A DNA stretch of 64,000 nucleotides. Source: Okapia johnstoni (taxonomy: Eukaryota > Chordata > Mammalia > Artiodactyla > Giraffidae). The stretch is taken from the NCBI GenBank assembly GCA_024291935.2, contig CM044309.1, positions 2,046,001 through 2,110,000 on the forward strand. Reading direction: 5' to 3'. The notes below the pieces were generated by a model that searched no databases, was not told where the DNA came from, and saw nothing but the letters and a program-made list of their open reading frames with translations. Positions 11,847 to 23,605 of the stretch are shown piece by piece (the stretch's first letter is position 1; each line of letters opens with the position of its first letter). A program made the translations under genes and the position numbers.

Positions 11847-12092
11847 GGGCTTCCCAGATAACTCTCTGGAGGAAGGATCGGCTACCGACTCCACTGTTCT
11901 TGGGCCTTCCTGGTGGCTCTGCTGGTAAAGAATCCACGTGCAGTGTGGGGGACCTGGGTTCGATTCCTGGGTTGGGAGGATGCGCTGGAGAATGGAAAGG
12001 CTACCCGCCCCACTAGTCTGGCCTGGAGACTCCCATGGACTGTGTAGTCCTTGGTGTGGGGAAGAGTCGGACACGGCTGAGGGACTTCACTA
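11847..12092 (+). mobile_element. Bov-tA2-type dimeric SINE
   Basis: A shortened first unit (11847-11903, beginning gggcttccc and ending ccactgttctt) is joined to a complete second unit starting gggccttcctggtggc. This head-to-tail join at 'ttcttgggc' typifies the Bov-tA2 arrangement. The tail ends near cggctgagggacttcac. Confidence 0.92.
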
Positions 12093-14800
12093 ATCTTGTC
12101 CAAGTGTTAGAGCAGAGCTGGTCTCATGCATTTCCACGTTGTGTTGTTAGGTGCAACACATTTAGGATTGTTATGTATTCTTGAAGAATGATAGCTAGCC
12201 TTTTTGTCTCTGATAATCTTTCTTGTTCTGCAGTCTGTTTTCCGGAAACTAATATAGCGACCCGAGACTCCTTCTGCATAGCGTCAGCAGGTGCATCGTC
12301 CCCGCCTCTCTGCTTTTGGCCTGTTGGGTCCTCACCGTTAACGCGGGTCCTCACGCGCCGCGCAGGGGGGCTCCTTTCTCCCTTTTCTCGTCAGTGCCCT
12401 CCCCCTCTTTTTAGGGGAGTGGCATCTCTGCTTTGACCTGAACATTTATGTTTCCTTTTTTCACCATCTCATAGGGTTTTATCTGCAGGGTTGAAAATTA
12501 ATGGCTATTTATCCTAGTGTTCAAAATGTATTTAGCGAATTCTGTAAGTTTACCTTCAAATAATATGATATAGCTTCACGTGTAGCATAGGTTCCTTATA
12601 GTGAAATATTCCCAATTCCTCTTTCTTGTCCCTTGAGACATTGCTGTCATCTATTTCACTTCTTTCTACTTTATCACCCAACAAATAGCTACTAAAGTGA
12701 ATTTAGACAGTTATCTTTCAGATTAAGAATAAGAAAAGCAAAATGTTATACTTTATTTTAATTAATTCCTTCTCTAACTCTCTTTCGTTATGTAGTCCTA
12801 CATTTTAGACTTTATATTGAGCAATTAAGATTGTTCAATTGCTCTTTTGTCTGAAGAAAACTTTTAACATTTCTTGATTTTCTAAGAGAAATATATTTCC
12901 TTACTTTTTGTATGAGAAAATCTTTTTTACTTAATTTATGAACAATGGTTTTACTGAATTTAGAATTTTAAGCTGGAGTTTTATTTCTTTCTCTTTTTTT
13001 TTTCTTTCAGTACTTAAACTTTAACTTCACTCTTATTTTTTGCAAGGATTTTAAAGGTAGTAAGTCTAATGGAATTTTTGGCCTTGTTTCTGGATAGGTA
13101 TGCTTTTTTCCCTTTAAGGTGATGTTCTTTAAGATTTTACCTTTGTGTATTATTTTTACACTCTGAATACGATCTGTTTAGGTATTTTGGTTTGGGAAAT
13201 TTGTGGTGCTTAGTTTTCTCTGAGCTTCCTGAATTTGTGGTTTGATATCTGTCAATAAATGTAGGTAGTTCTCAGACTTTATTAATTAAAATATTTCTTC
13301 TCTTTGGTTTCTCTTTCTTTTGTATCTTATATTTAAATTAGGTGTTTGCTACAGCCTTTGATACTGTTCCATAGTTCTCAAATATGTTTCTCTTAAATTT
13401 TTTTAAAGGCTTTGCATTGAACTTTGAGAAGCTTCTACTGAACTGTTTCTATTGAGCTATTCTTCAGTTATGATATTGTGGCTTTTATTTCTAGCATTTC
13501 CTTTTGTTGCTTTCTTAGAGTTCCCATCTCTTAGTTCACGTTACCCATCTGTTATTGCCTGTGACCTAATTTCCCCATTATAGCCTTTAATATATATCAG
13601 AGTTCATTTAAGAGACCTATCTGTAATTCCATTATCTCTCAGACTGAATCTGATGATTGTTTTCTCTTTTCATGCCTTGTTTTTGTTTGTTTTGAATTTG
13701 AACTGAGTAATAGAAACTCAGGTAAATAAGATTTTAGTGTTAAGATTTATGGTAATCTGGGTAAAAATGGTGCTGGGTTTATGTAGCTACAGGTACCAGA
13801 GTCTTTCAGTTCCCTTGAGTGTTTCTTTCTGTCTCCCTCTTGAATCTATGCCTTGCACATCTCTCAGCTTTAATCCACAGCTGTTAGCATGGAAACCTTT
13901 TTGATGTTGTAGTAAGATGTGTGTGAGAGAGAGCATTCTGTAATCTCCAGATTAAATATCAGCGTTTTAGTGGACCTGTCTCAGAGCTGTGACGGTATCA
14001 AATGTCTCCCTTTGGTTTTACTTCTGCCTGATCTCCACTGCTTCCTTACATGGATGCCTAGTTCCTTACCTGCTACAGCGTCTGCAGTCGCTTCTTTGCT
14101 CTGATTCTTGTTGACTATGTTTTATGTGGTTTCGTCTTTCCCCTTAGGTGTCAGAAGAAGACTGCAAGAAACGAGCATCAGAGCTAGTCCCTTCTTCCAT
14201 TTGGGAGACAGCTTCGGAATTATCCTCTCAGAATCCTTTCCCATGAATAGCAGAATTTTAATGTTGAACACTCTAGTCTTATTTCACAGAGGTTTCATCT
14301 CCCTTCTCTTCCCTGGAGCTCCACAGGGGTCTTTCCAGATCCTCACAGTGGGAACCTGGTGGGGCTACTGCAAGAAACGCCCATGAAACTGAAAATAAGG
14401 GCCGCAGACTTTAGTCCCAAGCAGCTTATTGATCTCATATTACTCAACGCTCAGCCTCCAGCCGTTCAAAATTGCCGTTCACTTGTTCTTACCAGCCATG
14501 GCTCCGGCGGCTACTCCACATATGCAGATCTCTGCTTCTGTAATGCAGGGCATCACCCGCCCTGTGAGTTCGACCTTTCGATAGGTGCAAGAAATTGTAG
14601 ACTTACAGTTTGTCTGGTTTTTGTTTGTTTGATAAAGACAGCTTCCAAGTGTTTACATACTGGTGCTGAAACTGGAAATAGCCTACATTTATTTTTAGAA
14701 GGCAGGAAACTCACTTTTCTTCAAGAGTAATAGCACATTCATGTATGTTACTGTAGGGTCAGAGCCTGTGTTCATGAAATAACTGATTGTCAACTAATAG
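12093..14800 (-). mobile_element. Old L1/HAL1-like element, antisense (second part)
   Basis: Continues the antisense L1 from 11846. Recognised blocks include 'ctgagcttcctgaatttgtgg' near 13222, 'ttcccatctcttagttcacg' near 13521 and 'tctgatgattgttttctct' near 13648, in the order expected for an antisense element of L1M or HAL1 type. The region 12300-12420 is more GC-rich. Frames at 13919-14730 are short by-products. Subfamily and the right edge are uncertain. Confidence 0.62.
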
Positions 14801-15299
14801 ACACAGGGCTGCTTCCAGGTGATGCCGTGTTACCCTCAGATAGTAACTAAAAATGAGGTGAAGATTTAACATCTTTTGTATCTCAGATGAAGTACAGAGT
14901 CCATTATAATTTCTGTATGGTATTACAAGAATTCATGGGGTGAAGACATTCTCCCAACTCCATCAAAAGTTTCTCATTCGATCTTTCCTTTGATCTGCTC
15001 TTTGATGTCAGGATGAACTCTCCTGCTGTTCATGAGAGGCTTTCATGGGAGGACTGAGGAATAAGAAATTAACTGCCTTCCATGCTTCCCAGAAATTGCT
15101 CTTCAGTGACAACTAATACAGAAAGTGTGTCTAAAAAAATTAGGGTTTATCCCCTCTCCACACCCTACCTAACATATTAAATATCATTGGTTTAGTTAAC
15201 CTAAAATCGGGTATAACTGCATTCAAAGACCAGCATTAAATGCACTAAGGTATTCTTAGTGGATTGCAGTGACTTCTCTTATTAATGGCAGATGTAACA
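14801..15299. other. No recognised feature
   Basis: About 500 bp of AT-rich sequence without a nameable repeat or plausible exon. Confidence 0.5.
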
Positions 15300-15317
15300 G
15301 ATATACTAGCATTATGA

Positions 15318-15412
15318 AATGAATAAAATATAAGATGAATATAGATATAAATATATAAATATAGATATGAATAGAGATATAAATATAGATGAATAACATA
15401 TAACCACATGAA
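15318..15412. repeat. Imperfect gatataaatata simple repeat
   Basis: Degenerate run of gatata, gatgaata and taaatata units, purine/AT-rich. It explains the low-complexity 108-codon frame on the minus strand. Confidence 0.8.
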
Positions 15413-15523
15413 AGAATAAAGGTGAAAATAATCTATTCATAAATGAGTCAAAATTTTGCAAACATATGTAATAAGATTTCTGCATCCAGAAAATTGGTGT
15501 ATTATTGATATATTTATATTGAA

Positions 15524-15746
15524 TGCTTCCAGATGGCTCAGAAAGTAAAAAAATCTGCCTGCAAAGCAGGAGACACAGGAGACATGGGTTCAGTCCCTGG
15601 GTCGGGAAGATCCCCTGGAGAAGGAAATGGCAACCCACTCCAGTGTTCTTGCCTGAAAAATCCCATGTCTATAGGAACCTGCTAGGCTACAGTCCAATGG
15701 GTTATAAAAAGTCAGATACAGCTGAGTGACTAAGCAAAGCACATAC
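15524..15746 (+). mobile_element. Bov-tA SINE
   Basis: Starts at gcttccagatggctcag and keeps the full SINE core and 3' segment. A 12-bp duplication of 'ggagaca' type sequence sits in the tRNA-derived part (aggagacacaggagacatgg). It lies tail-to-tail with the BovB that starts about ten bases later. Confidence 0.93.
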
Positions 15747-15755
15747 TAAATGTTG

Positions 15756-16088
15756 AGTTCAGTCACTCTGTCTTGTCCAACTCTTTGCAACCCCAAGGAC
15801 CACAGCATGCCAGGCCTCCCTGTCCTTCACCATCTCCTGGAGCTTGCTAAAACTCATGTCCATGGAATCAGTGATGCCATCCAACCATCTTATCCTCTGT
15901 CATCCCCTTCTCCTCCTGCTTTCAATCTTTCCCAGCATCAGGGTCTTTTCAAATGAGTCAGCTCTCCACATCAGGTGGCCAAAGGATTGGAGTTTCAGCT
16001 TCAACATCAGTCCTTCCAATGAACACCCAGGACTGATCTCCTTTAGGATGGACTGGTTGGATCTCCTTGCAGCCCAAGGGACTCTCTA
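15756..16088 (-). mobile_element. BovB LINE 3' fragment
   Basis: Antisense BovB. From the left it reads the 3' terminal segment (gttcagtcac.., ctctttgcaacccc), then the complement of the ORF2 C-terminus up to 'gtccaaggg'-type sequence at 16078. 5'-truncated to about 330 bp. The frames at 15750-16161 are BovB shadows. Confidence 0.93.
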
Positions 16089-16594
16089 GATTATGCTTTA
16101 GACCATAAGATGTTAAAAGACATATATTTTTTATATTTATTTTGTTTTTTGTATATATCACAACTAAACTAGATTAAATAAATACAGATCCTTTATTAAC
16201 TGTTGAGAATATGTAAATATGGATTTGCATATACATGCTTTTACTATTTGTCACACATTATGTCTCCAAAGAGCAATAATAACAAATATTGTACCTTTGC
16301 ATATTTTTAGCATGTGTTTTTTTAATTTTTTATACATATATTTTCATCTTATGAGGGAAGTAATACAATTTTCAATATTTTTACAAAAGGGAAAATTGAA
16401 ACCTGGATTTGAACATGTGTTAATTTCTTTTCTACCCATCTAATAAGTAATAAAGTATAATCAGATTTAATACTAGGTGTGATTGAGGTCCACATCCTCA
16501 TCTACTAAGGAGTAAGGCAAAATGTCAGTCATATCAGTAAAGAAAATGACTTAACTTTATCTAAATAAAGAAAAATGGTTTCCTGTATCATATA
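16089..16594. other. No recognised feature
   Basis: AT-rich interval between BovB and L1 sequence. A 74-codon frame at 16219-16443 has no domain support. Confidence 0.5.
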
Positions 16595-16955
16595 TTGTCA
16601 GGGAAATGAAACCTGAAACAATGAAAAACCTCCACACGGTATTTGAACGGCCAAACTCAGGAAAACTGAAAACACACAAGGCTGCCGCAGACGTGGAGCA
16701 GCAAGAATTCTCACTGACTACCGCTGAGAAGGCAAAACGGTACAGACACTTCATAAGACAGTTCGGTGATTTCTTACAGAACTAAATGTATTCTTACTAT
16801 TTGATCCAGCAATTATACCTTCTGATATTGACCCAGACAAATCGAAATTTGTGTCCACCCAAAAACCTGCACAAGGAAGTTTATAGAAGCTCTGTTCATA
16901 ATTAGCAAACCTGGAGGCAACTAAAAATGTCTTTCAAAAAGCAAATGGATATCCA
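16595..16955 (+). mobile_element. Old L1 (L1ME-like) ORF2 3' fragment
   Basis: Sense L1: the 'gacgtggagcagcaagaattc' block, 'actatttgatccagcaatta' and 'cacaaggaagtttatagaag' match the end of L1 ORF2. Highly diverged, hence old. Confidence 0.7.
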
Positions 16956-16956
16956 G

Positions 16957-17517
16957 CTAGGTCTTCTGCCCATCTTTTGATTGGATTGTTTGCAAATTAC
17001 TATCTTGCCAGTTCCGTCATTTGCATATATTTTCTCCCATTCTGTAGGTTTTCTTTTCCTTTTGTTTCTGATTTCTTTTGTTATGTAAAAGCTTTTAAGT
17101 TTAATTAGGTCTCCTTTGTTTATTTTAAACTTTGTTTCCACTACTCTAGGAGATAGATCAAAAAAAACCCCCCACAAATTTGCTGCACTTTATTTCAAAG
17201 AGTGTTCTGCATGTGTTTTTTTCAAAGCATTGTGTATTATCCAGGCTCACATTTAAATCTTTAATCCATTTTGAGTTTTTTTTTTCTTTTTCTTGTATGA
17301 TGTTAGAGAATGTTCTAATTTTATTCTTTTACATGTAGCTGTCCAGTTTTCCCATCATCACGTATAAAAGAGACTGTCTTTTCTCCATTGTATATTCTTG
17401 CCTTCTTTGTTGTAGATTAATTGACCATAAGTGTGTTGGCTTATTTCTGGTATTTCTACCCTTTTCCTGTTTTCTTGATCTGTGTGTTTATTTCTGTGCT
17501 GGTCTCATACTATTTTG
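16957..17517 (-). mobile_element. L1 ORF2 fragment, antisense
   Basis: Antisense L1 ORF2 running from the 'ggtcttctgcccat' block to 'gtgctggtctcatac' (complement of the GTACTGGCAC region). Much less diverged than the neighbour on its left, so a different, younger L1 copy. Confidence 0.82.
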
Positions 17518-18117
17518 AGGAGATGGATTCAAGATGGTGTTATAGAAGGACATGTGTTTGTCTCCTCCCGTGAGATCACCAGGACCACGACTAGCTGTTG
17601 AACAACCATTGACAGGAGAGTACTGGAAACCACCAAAAAAAAGATACCCCAGGTCGAAAGACAAAGGGGAAGCTGCAACGAGATGGTAGGAGGGGTGCAA
17701 TCACGATAAAATCAAATCCCATACACACTGGATGGGCACCCCACAAACTGCGGAACAATAGCACCAAAGAAGATTTTCCCTTTAGTGAAGGTTCTGAGCC
17801 CCCATGTTGGGCTTTTCAGCTTGAGGAGCTGGCAAATGGATAGGAATCCCCAAGGGATCTGACTTCGAAGGCCAGCACGATTTGACTGTAGGATTTCCAT
17901 AGGATGGGGGGAGAACAGAAAGTCCACTTTTGGAGGGCACAGACAAAATCTTGTGCACACCATGACCCAAGAGAAAGGAGCAGTGAGCCCGCAGGCGACT
18001 GAACCAGACCTGTTGTTGGGGGGTCTCCTGCGGAGCCAAGAGTCAGCAGTGGGTCATCGTGGGGATGGGGTCACTGGAGCAGCGTTTCTGGGAGAAGCCC
18101 TCTTGAAGGCTGACATT
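17518..18117 (+). mobile_element. Artiodactyl L1 5'UTR fragment
   Basis: Resembles the sense 5' end of ruminant L1. It begins near 'ttcaagatgg', then has 'aactagctgttgaacaacc', 'ccaccaaaaaaaagatacc' and 'aaatcttgtgcacacc' blocks. Such 5' regions are uncommon because most L1 copies are 5'-truncated. It stops at 18117 without reaching ORF1 and is flanked on both sides by antisense ORF2. The frames at 17488-18138 are by-products. Confidence 0.68.
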
Positions 18118-18317
18118 AGCCCTAGCCGTTCTGACTAGTATGAGATGATACCTCATTGAAGTTTTGATTTGCTTTTCTCTAATAACAAGTGATGTTGAGC
18201 ATCTTTTCATGTGCTTATTAGCCATCTGTGTGTCTTCTTTGGAGAAATGTCTGTTTAGATATTCTGCCCACTTTCTGACTGGGTTTTTGTTTTTCTGATA
18301 TTGAGCTGCAGGAGCTG
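18118..18317 (-). mobile_element. L1 ORF2 fragment, antisense arm
   Basis: Antisense ORF2 from 'ttctgactagtatgagatg' to 'attgagctgcaggagctgc'. In L1 coordinates this piece lies just downstream of the sense piece that follows, so the two form an inverted pair. Confidence 0.8.
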
Positions 18318-18835
18318 CTCACGGTACTGGCAGAAAAGCAAAAATAGAGACTAATGCAGCAAGATAGAAAGCCCAGAGATAAATCCACACACCTATGGTT
18401 ACCCTATCTTTGACAAAGGAAACGAAAATACACATTGAAGAAAAGACCATCTTTTCAGCAAGTGGTGCTGGGAAAACTGGTCAACTATGACATTAGAACA
18501 CTTCCTAACCCCATACACAAAAATAAACTTAAAATGTATTAAAGATCTAAATGTAAGACCAGAAACTATAAAACTCTTAGAGGAAAATGTAAGCAGAACA
18601 CTCTGACATATATCACAGCAGGATCCTCTGTGACCCACCTCCTAGAGTAGTGGAAATAAAAACAAAAATAAATAAGTGGGACCTAATTAAGCTTAAAAGC
18701 AATGAAGGATACTATAAGCAAGGTAAAAAAGACAACCCTCATGATGGGAGAAAACAATAGCAAATGAGACCACTGACAAAGAATGAATTTCCAAAATATG
18801 CAGATAATCATCTTTTAAAAAATACATCCTTTCTA
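18318..18835 (+). mobile_element. L1 ORF2 fragment, sense arm
   Basis: Sense ORF2 from 'ggtactggcagaaaagc' through 'aagcccagagataaatcc', 'agtggtgctgggaaaactgg' and 'caggatcctctgtgaccc' to the 'aatttccaaaatatgc' block. With 18118-18317 it has the order expected for a minus-strand L1 whose 5' part is inverted (twin priming). The L1 3' end is missing on the left. Confidence 0.82.
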
Positions 18836-20879
18836 GGTTGGGAAACAGACTTTAGCTCCTTGAGAGAAAACTTCCATGCAGCTCAGATGGTATGTCTTTT
18901 ATTTGACTCACAATAGGAGTCTTTGGTTTAAAAAAGGACCCTAAGGACAGGTTAGATTTTGCCCCCTCTCTGAACCTTTTGAATTGGATGTTGCAGTGAC
19001 CATAATGACAGCATTAACTACATTGCCTAGGAGATGGAGGGTATAAATCAAGCACAATATGCATACGTTACAGCTTTATTTCAGGGATCGCCATAATGTA
19101 CAGTGAAGGCGAAGAAAACGTGACTCAAATTCACTTCTATTCATTTCCTCTTATTAAGCCTCCTAACATGAAGAATGCTGCCGTATTATTACCTGTGTAT
19201 AAACTGACAAGATCATATAGGAACAAAATACTTTAAGATGAAATAAAACTTTGCCATGATAGTGTCCAGAAAACTAGTCAACTCAATATATTTTGTCTTG
19301 TCCCTGGAGTAGTTTTGTTACCATTCATCAATCTCAAAATACCTCGGGAATGGAGGGTACGTTTTTAATCTATTTATTATCTTCTACTGTTCTTGGGTAC
19401 ATTGGTAAGTGACGCTGGCTGAGACCAGCATATAAGCTTTGGCATACATGAATCTACACAAAATTGTAGTTGCCAAAGCATAAAGAGTGGGTGGTCACCA
19501 TCTAGAAAGATGATGTATGCTCATAGTATTTTAAAGAATATGACATTTTAAAGAGTATTCTCTTACACAAAAAGACAGATGAATTATTATTTTGTTACAC
19601 TTGCTTTCTTTACCCGATCAGCTCTTATATTTGCTAAAACACTTGAAACATTCATGTCATTTAATGAAACATAGGAATGCTTTCTTCTTGACTATAATTA
19701 TTAATAAAATTAACAATACATTTTGAGTTATTGAGTATCCAATTCATATTCAAATATCTATATTGTTGGGAAAATGTATTTCCACAATAGTTTTGTAGAA
19801 ATCAGGTTCAAAACAATGTTGATATTGCAGGAGGTTATTATTTTTCAAATCCCTTATAATCTCCAGCTGCCTTTTCCTCCTTTTTTCTATCCCATTATCT
19901 TATTACAGAAACTGGGTTTATGGTAGAAAAGCTTAACTTCTGGATTAGTCTGTTCATGTCCTTGAAATGCCTTTTCACTTGAGTTGTTTCTCCATCTCTG
20001 TATTTATAGACAGTTGAAAGTCATCTCTAAAGACAGGAGTAGACACCTGCTCGAAAGTTTTTTTCCTTCTTTTTTTACAGGAGCCCTTTGAGCTGGTGCT
20101 TCCTTCTGACGTGTGTTAAGAGTTTCAAATGTCTGCTTACCTCATTCTTCGGGCCACTAAGGCTGCTCAGAGAGTCAGGGAGTGACGTTTGCTCCCTGCT
20201 TTGTAAAGCCCCATATTAATTTTTTTTTCCCTAAGGATTTGTCTACTAATGAACTTTACCTGAATAAAATCTTTCATTGAAACTGAGATGTTTATTTCTC
20301 GCAAACCTATACTCCAAAACACTTGCAGCATCTCTGCATTAAGCACTAGTCAAGGTGTCCCCTTTCTTGGTTACTTGAAATAACACTCTATTTGTGACCA
20401 CAGATCCTCACCATGTATTTCTTTTGTCAGATAATCAGACATGCACACAACTGATATCTGTCAGGGACAGAGTCATTTCAAATCCTTAAAATAGAATAAT
20501 ATTTTATACCACTCTTCAAATGGAGACTTATTGTCTTCTTAGATATCCCATCCAGAATGTTCACATGCCCTTTTATTATCTGCAAATAGCAGCCTCACAA
20601 ATTGGACCTTAGACAAGGCTATATTGACATTGACTATTTTAACACACTTTTATAACCTTATGGAGAAATCTGTGATAATACATATTGAACTGTCTTTTGC
20701 CTTTGGTTCTCTGTATAGCAATAATTTATCAACTAAGCCACCTGATGTATACATTCATCAGTACAGGCCTTCAAATATCTTGCCCCCAATACACATAAAT
20801 ATTCCCCCCAAATTGGGAGTATTTATTAGCGTATTTTTTTAGTTGATTTACTTTGTAGCTTATTTTTTAGTTGATTTAA
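18836..20879. other. Unassigned sequence
   Basis: About 2 kb without recognisable repeats. Frames are short (up to 72 codons at 20624-20842) and lack domains. It may include very old repeat sequence I cannot name. Confidence 0.5.
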
Positions 20880-21270
20880 CTAATATTATTGAAGCATTTG
20901 CTCTATCAGGAACTGGATAAAATGATGAACAAAGGCACAGTCATTTTCTTATCTGCAATGGAAGTGGTTGACAAGTGAAGAGGCGATTTAATATCAATGT
21001 GATAAGCACTATAATAGGGACAAGAATCATTTGTATTATGACACCTAAAAGAAGCACTTATTTGACTTTAGGATATAGTGAGTAGTTTTCTGAAAAGGTA
21101 ATGTCTAAGCTAAATGTTTAATTAATTAACAAGTTGAAAGAGTTAGGGGTGGCCATGCAGGAAGACAGAGTTACAAATACAAATCCATGATATAAAGTAA
21201 GGCACTGTGCTTTATGAAACATCAAATGGTTTGACTAGTCTTGCTGAACTCTGAGTGAAAAATGGGGCAA
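20880..21270 (+). mobile_element. Possible ancient L2/MIR-era repeat
   Basis: The order 'ggaactggataaaatgatga', 'gtgataagcactataat', 'taagctaaatg' and 'ggccatgcaggaagacagag' resembles an old mammalian repeat that begins 'gccaggcactgtgctaggcac'. Similarity is weak and the family name uncertain. Confidence 0.35.
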
Positions 21271-21374
21271 AATGAAAAATGATGCTGAATGGGTTGAGTT
21301 ATTTAACTTACTTTTATGTGGCAAGGTAGACCATTAAAGCATCTTAAGAGTTAATCCAGTTTTTATTTGAGGTA

Positions 21375-21598
21375 GGGCTTCCCAGATGGCGGTAGAGGTA
21401 AAGAACCCACCTGCCGATGCAGGAGATACAAGAACGTGGGTTAGATTCCTGGGGTGGGAAGATCCCCTGCAGAAGGGCATGGCAACCCACTCCACTATTC
21501 TTGCTTGGGGAATCCCATGGACAGAAGGGCCTGGCGGGCTGTAGTCCTTGGGTCCGCAAAGAGTCAGACATGACTGAAGCGACTTAGAACGTAGCACA
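21375..21598 (+). mobile_element. Bov-tA SINE
   Basis: Starts gggcttcccagatggc and keeps the core and 3' segment, ending in 'cgacttagaacgtagcacac'. The B-box region is mutated (gttagattcctgggg). Confidence 0.93.
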
Positions 21599-21709
21599 CT
21601 ATTTAGTATATGAACAATTCGTACAATTAGGAACTATAGCTTACTTATTTGAGGAAATACACACTATTTAGTATGTGAAGAATTTGCACAGTTAGGAACT
21701 AGAACTTAG
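21595..21709. repeat. Two-copy direct repeat, 65-bp period
   Basis: Copies at 21595-21643 and 21660-21709 both begin cacactatttagtat and end near 'aggaacta.a.ctta'. Identity is roughly 80%. The first copy's cacac overlaps the end of the SINE tail. Confidence 0.75.
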
Positions 21710-21720
21710 CTTAGTTGACG

Positions 21721-22123
21721 ACTAGTTACATTAAGTTGAGTGCTACCAAAAAGCATGTCTATAGATGACATATTTTCAAAATAAATATGATAGCCATCTA
21801 CCTTTAGTCAGTTGTTTTTTTTAAACAAAGATTAATACTATATAGTGAATTAAGACATTCAATTAAATATACATATACTTTGTGATGCTGTCAGTTGGAG
21901 AATATATAAATCACTATATAGATCAACGTGAACATATACTTCACAATGATGATTTGAAAATTGTAACTATTTTAGTTGTTTTAAATTTTAATGTATTTTT
22001 AACAGAAGATATGTTTACTGATCTCTTTCACATTTTTTTCAATATTTACATTATGGCTTTTAATTTTTAAGGCTTTGAATCTTGAGGTCTTAATCACTCT
22101 TAGACATATATTGTGTATAAACC
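21721..22123. other. No recognised feature
   Basis: AT-rich interval between two SINEs. A 62-codon frame at 21882-22070 is not supported as coding. Confidence 0.5.
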
Positions 22124-22323
22124 CAAAGTGAAAGTGAAAGTCGCTCAGTCATGTCCGACTCTTTACCACCCCATGGACTTTACGGTCCTTGGAATTCTCC
22201 AGGCCAGAATACTGGAGTGAGTAGCCATTCCCTTCTCCAGGGGATCTTCTCAATCCAGGGATCAAACCCAGGTCTCCCACATTGTAGTCAGATTCTTTAT
22301 GAGCTGAGCCATCAGGGAAACCC
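22124..22323 (-). mobile_element. Bov-tA SINE
   Basis: Antisense copy beginning with the (aaagtg)n tail at 22124 and ending at the complement of the SINE start (gggaaaccc). Imperfect flanking duplications, gtgtataaaccca on the left and gtgtaaaccca on the right, fit a target duplication. Confidence 0.94.
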
Positions 22324-22575
22324 ATGTGTAAACCCAAACACCTAGCTTGTTCACGTGTTTTTGATTGAGAGATGTATGGTACATTACCAACTGGCTGTTG
22401 TTTAAACACTCATGGCTCTGCCAAATCATCTTGCCATGATTTTCCTCGGAGTAAAAGTAGATTGCCTTTCATTTAAACAAACACATTGTGTGACTTTCCA
22501 CATATTATATTAGAAGGTCTCAAGTTTACCTGATTACAGCTCCCTCTCCGCATCTTTAAGTGATGATAAGAATTT

Positions 22576-23172
22576 GTTGTTCAGTCACTCAGTCATGTCT
22601 GACTCTGCGACCCCATGGACTGCAGCACGCCAGGCCTCCCTGTCCATCACCAACTCCTGGCGCTTGCTCAAATTCATGTTCGCTGAGTCAGTGATGCCAT
22701 CCAACCATCTCATCAGCTGTAGCCCCCTTCTCAACCTTTCCCAGCATCAGGGTCTTTTCAAATGAGTCAGCTCTTCACATCAGGTGGCCAAAGTATTGGA
22801 GTTTCAACTTCAGCATCAGTCCTTCCAATGAATATTCAGAACTGATTTCCTTTAGGATAGACTGGTTGGATCTCCTTGCAGTCCAAGGGACTCTCAAGAG
22901 TCTTCTCCAACACCACAGTTCAAAAGCATCAATTCTTCGACACTCAGCCTTCTTTATGGTCCAACTCTCACATCCATACATGACTACTGGAAAAATCATA
23001 GCTTTGACTAGACGCACTTTTTTGGCAAAGTAATGTTTCTGCTTTTTAATATGCTGTCTAGGTTGGTCATAGCTTTTCTTCCAAGGAGCAAGCGTCTTTT
23101 AATTTCATGGCTGCAGTCACCATCTGCAGTGATTTTGGAGCCCAAGATGATAAGAAATCTATCTTGTAAATT
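22576..23172 (-). mobile_element. BovB LINE, about 600-bp 3' part
   Basis: Antisense BovB with the ORF2 C-terminus intact in two minus-strand frames: 80 codons ending at 22775 (contains YGCESWTIKKAECRRIDAFE) and 65 codons ending at 23008 (contains DGDCSHEIKRRLLLGRKAMT). A frameshift near 23010 separates them, at a run of seven T. 5'-truncated upstream of residues matching ITADGDCS. Confidence 0.94.
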
Positions 23173-23389
23173 TGTAGCAGATATTAACATAGAAAAAGGA
23201 TTCAAGGAGTTTGTTTAGCATAGTCCTTTGTATAGAGGAAAATTTCAATGATTTTTTTTTATAGTTGCCTTTTCATAATCCTGAGTTCTGCATCATTGAG
23301 TTCAAACAAAATCAGATTTTAAAATATTTGAAAAAAATCCGGAAAATTTCAAAAAGTAAAAGCTGAATTTGCCATGCCATGAAGCTACT

Positions 23390-23605
23390 TATATAACATT
23401 TACTTTGTAGTATGCTTTGTAAGTAATCTAAAGATGACTTAAAATCCATGTACAAGAGGATGTGCATAGGTTATATACAAATACTATGCATTTTATATAA
23501 GGAGCTTGAGCACCCATGAATTTTGGTATCATAGTTGGAGGTGGTTCCCAGAACCAATATCCTTCAGAATTTGGATGGGGGGTCAACTATATTTTATCAT
23601 AATTA
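23390..23605. mobile_element. Probable Tigger-like DNA transposon scrap
   Basis: Blocks 'gtaatctaaagatgactta', 'gaggatgtgcataggttata', 'acaaatactatgcatttta' and 'aattttggtatcatag' followed by 'ccagaaccaatatccttc' match the order of a mammalian Tigger-type nonautonomous element. The subfamily is uncertain. Confidence 0.52.
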
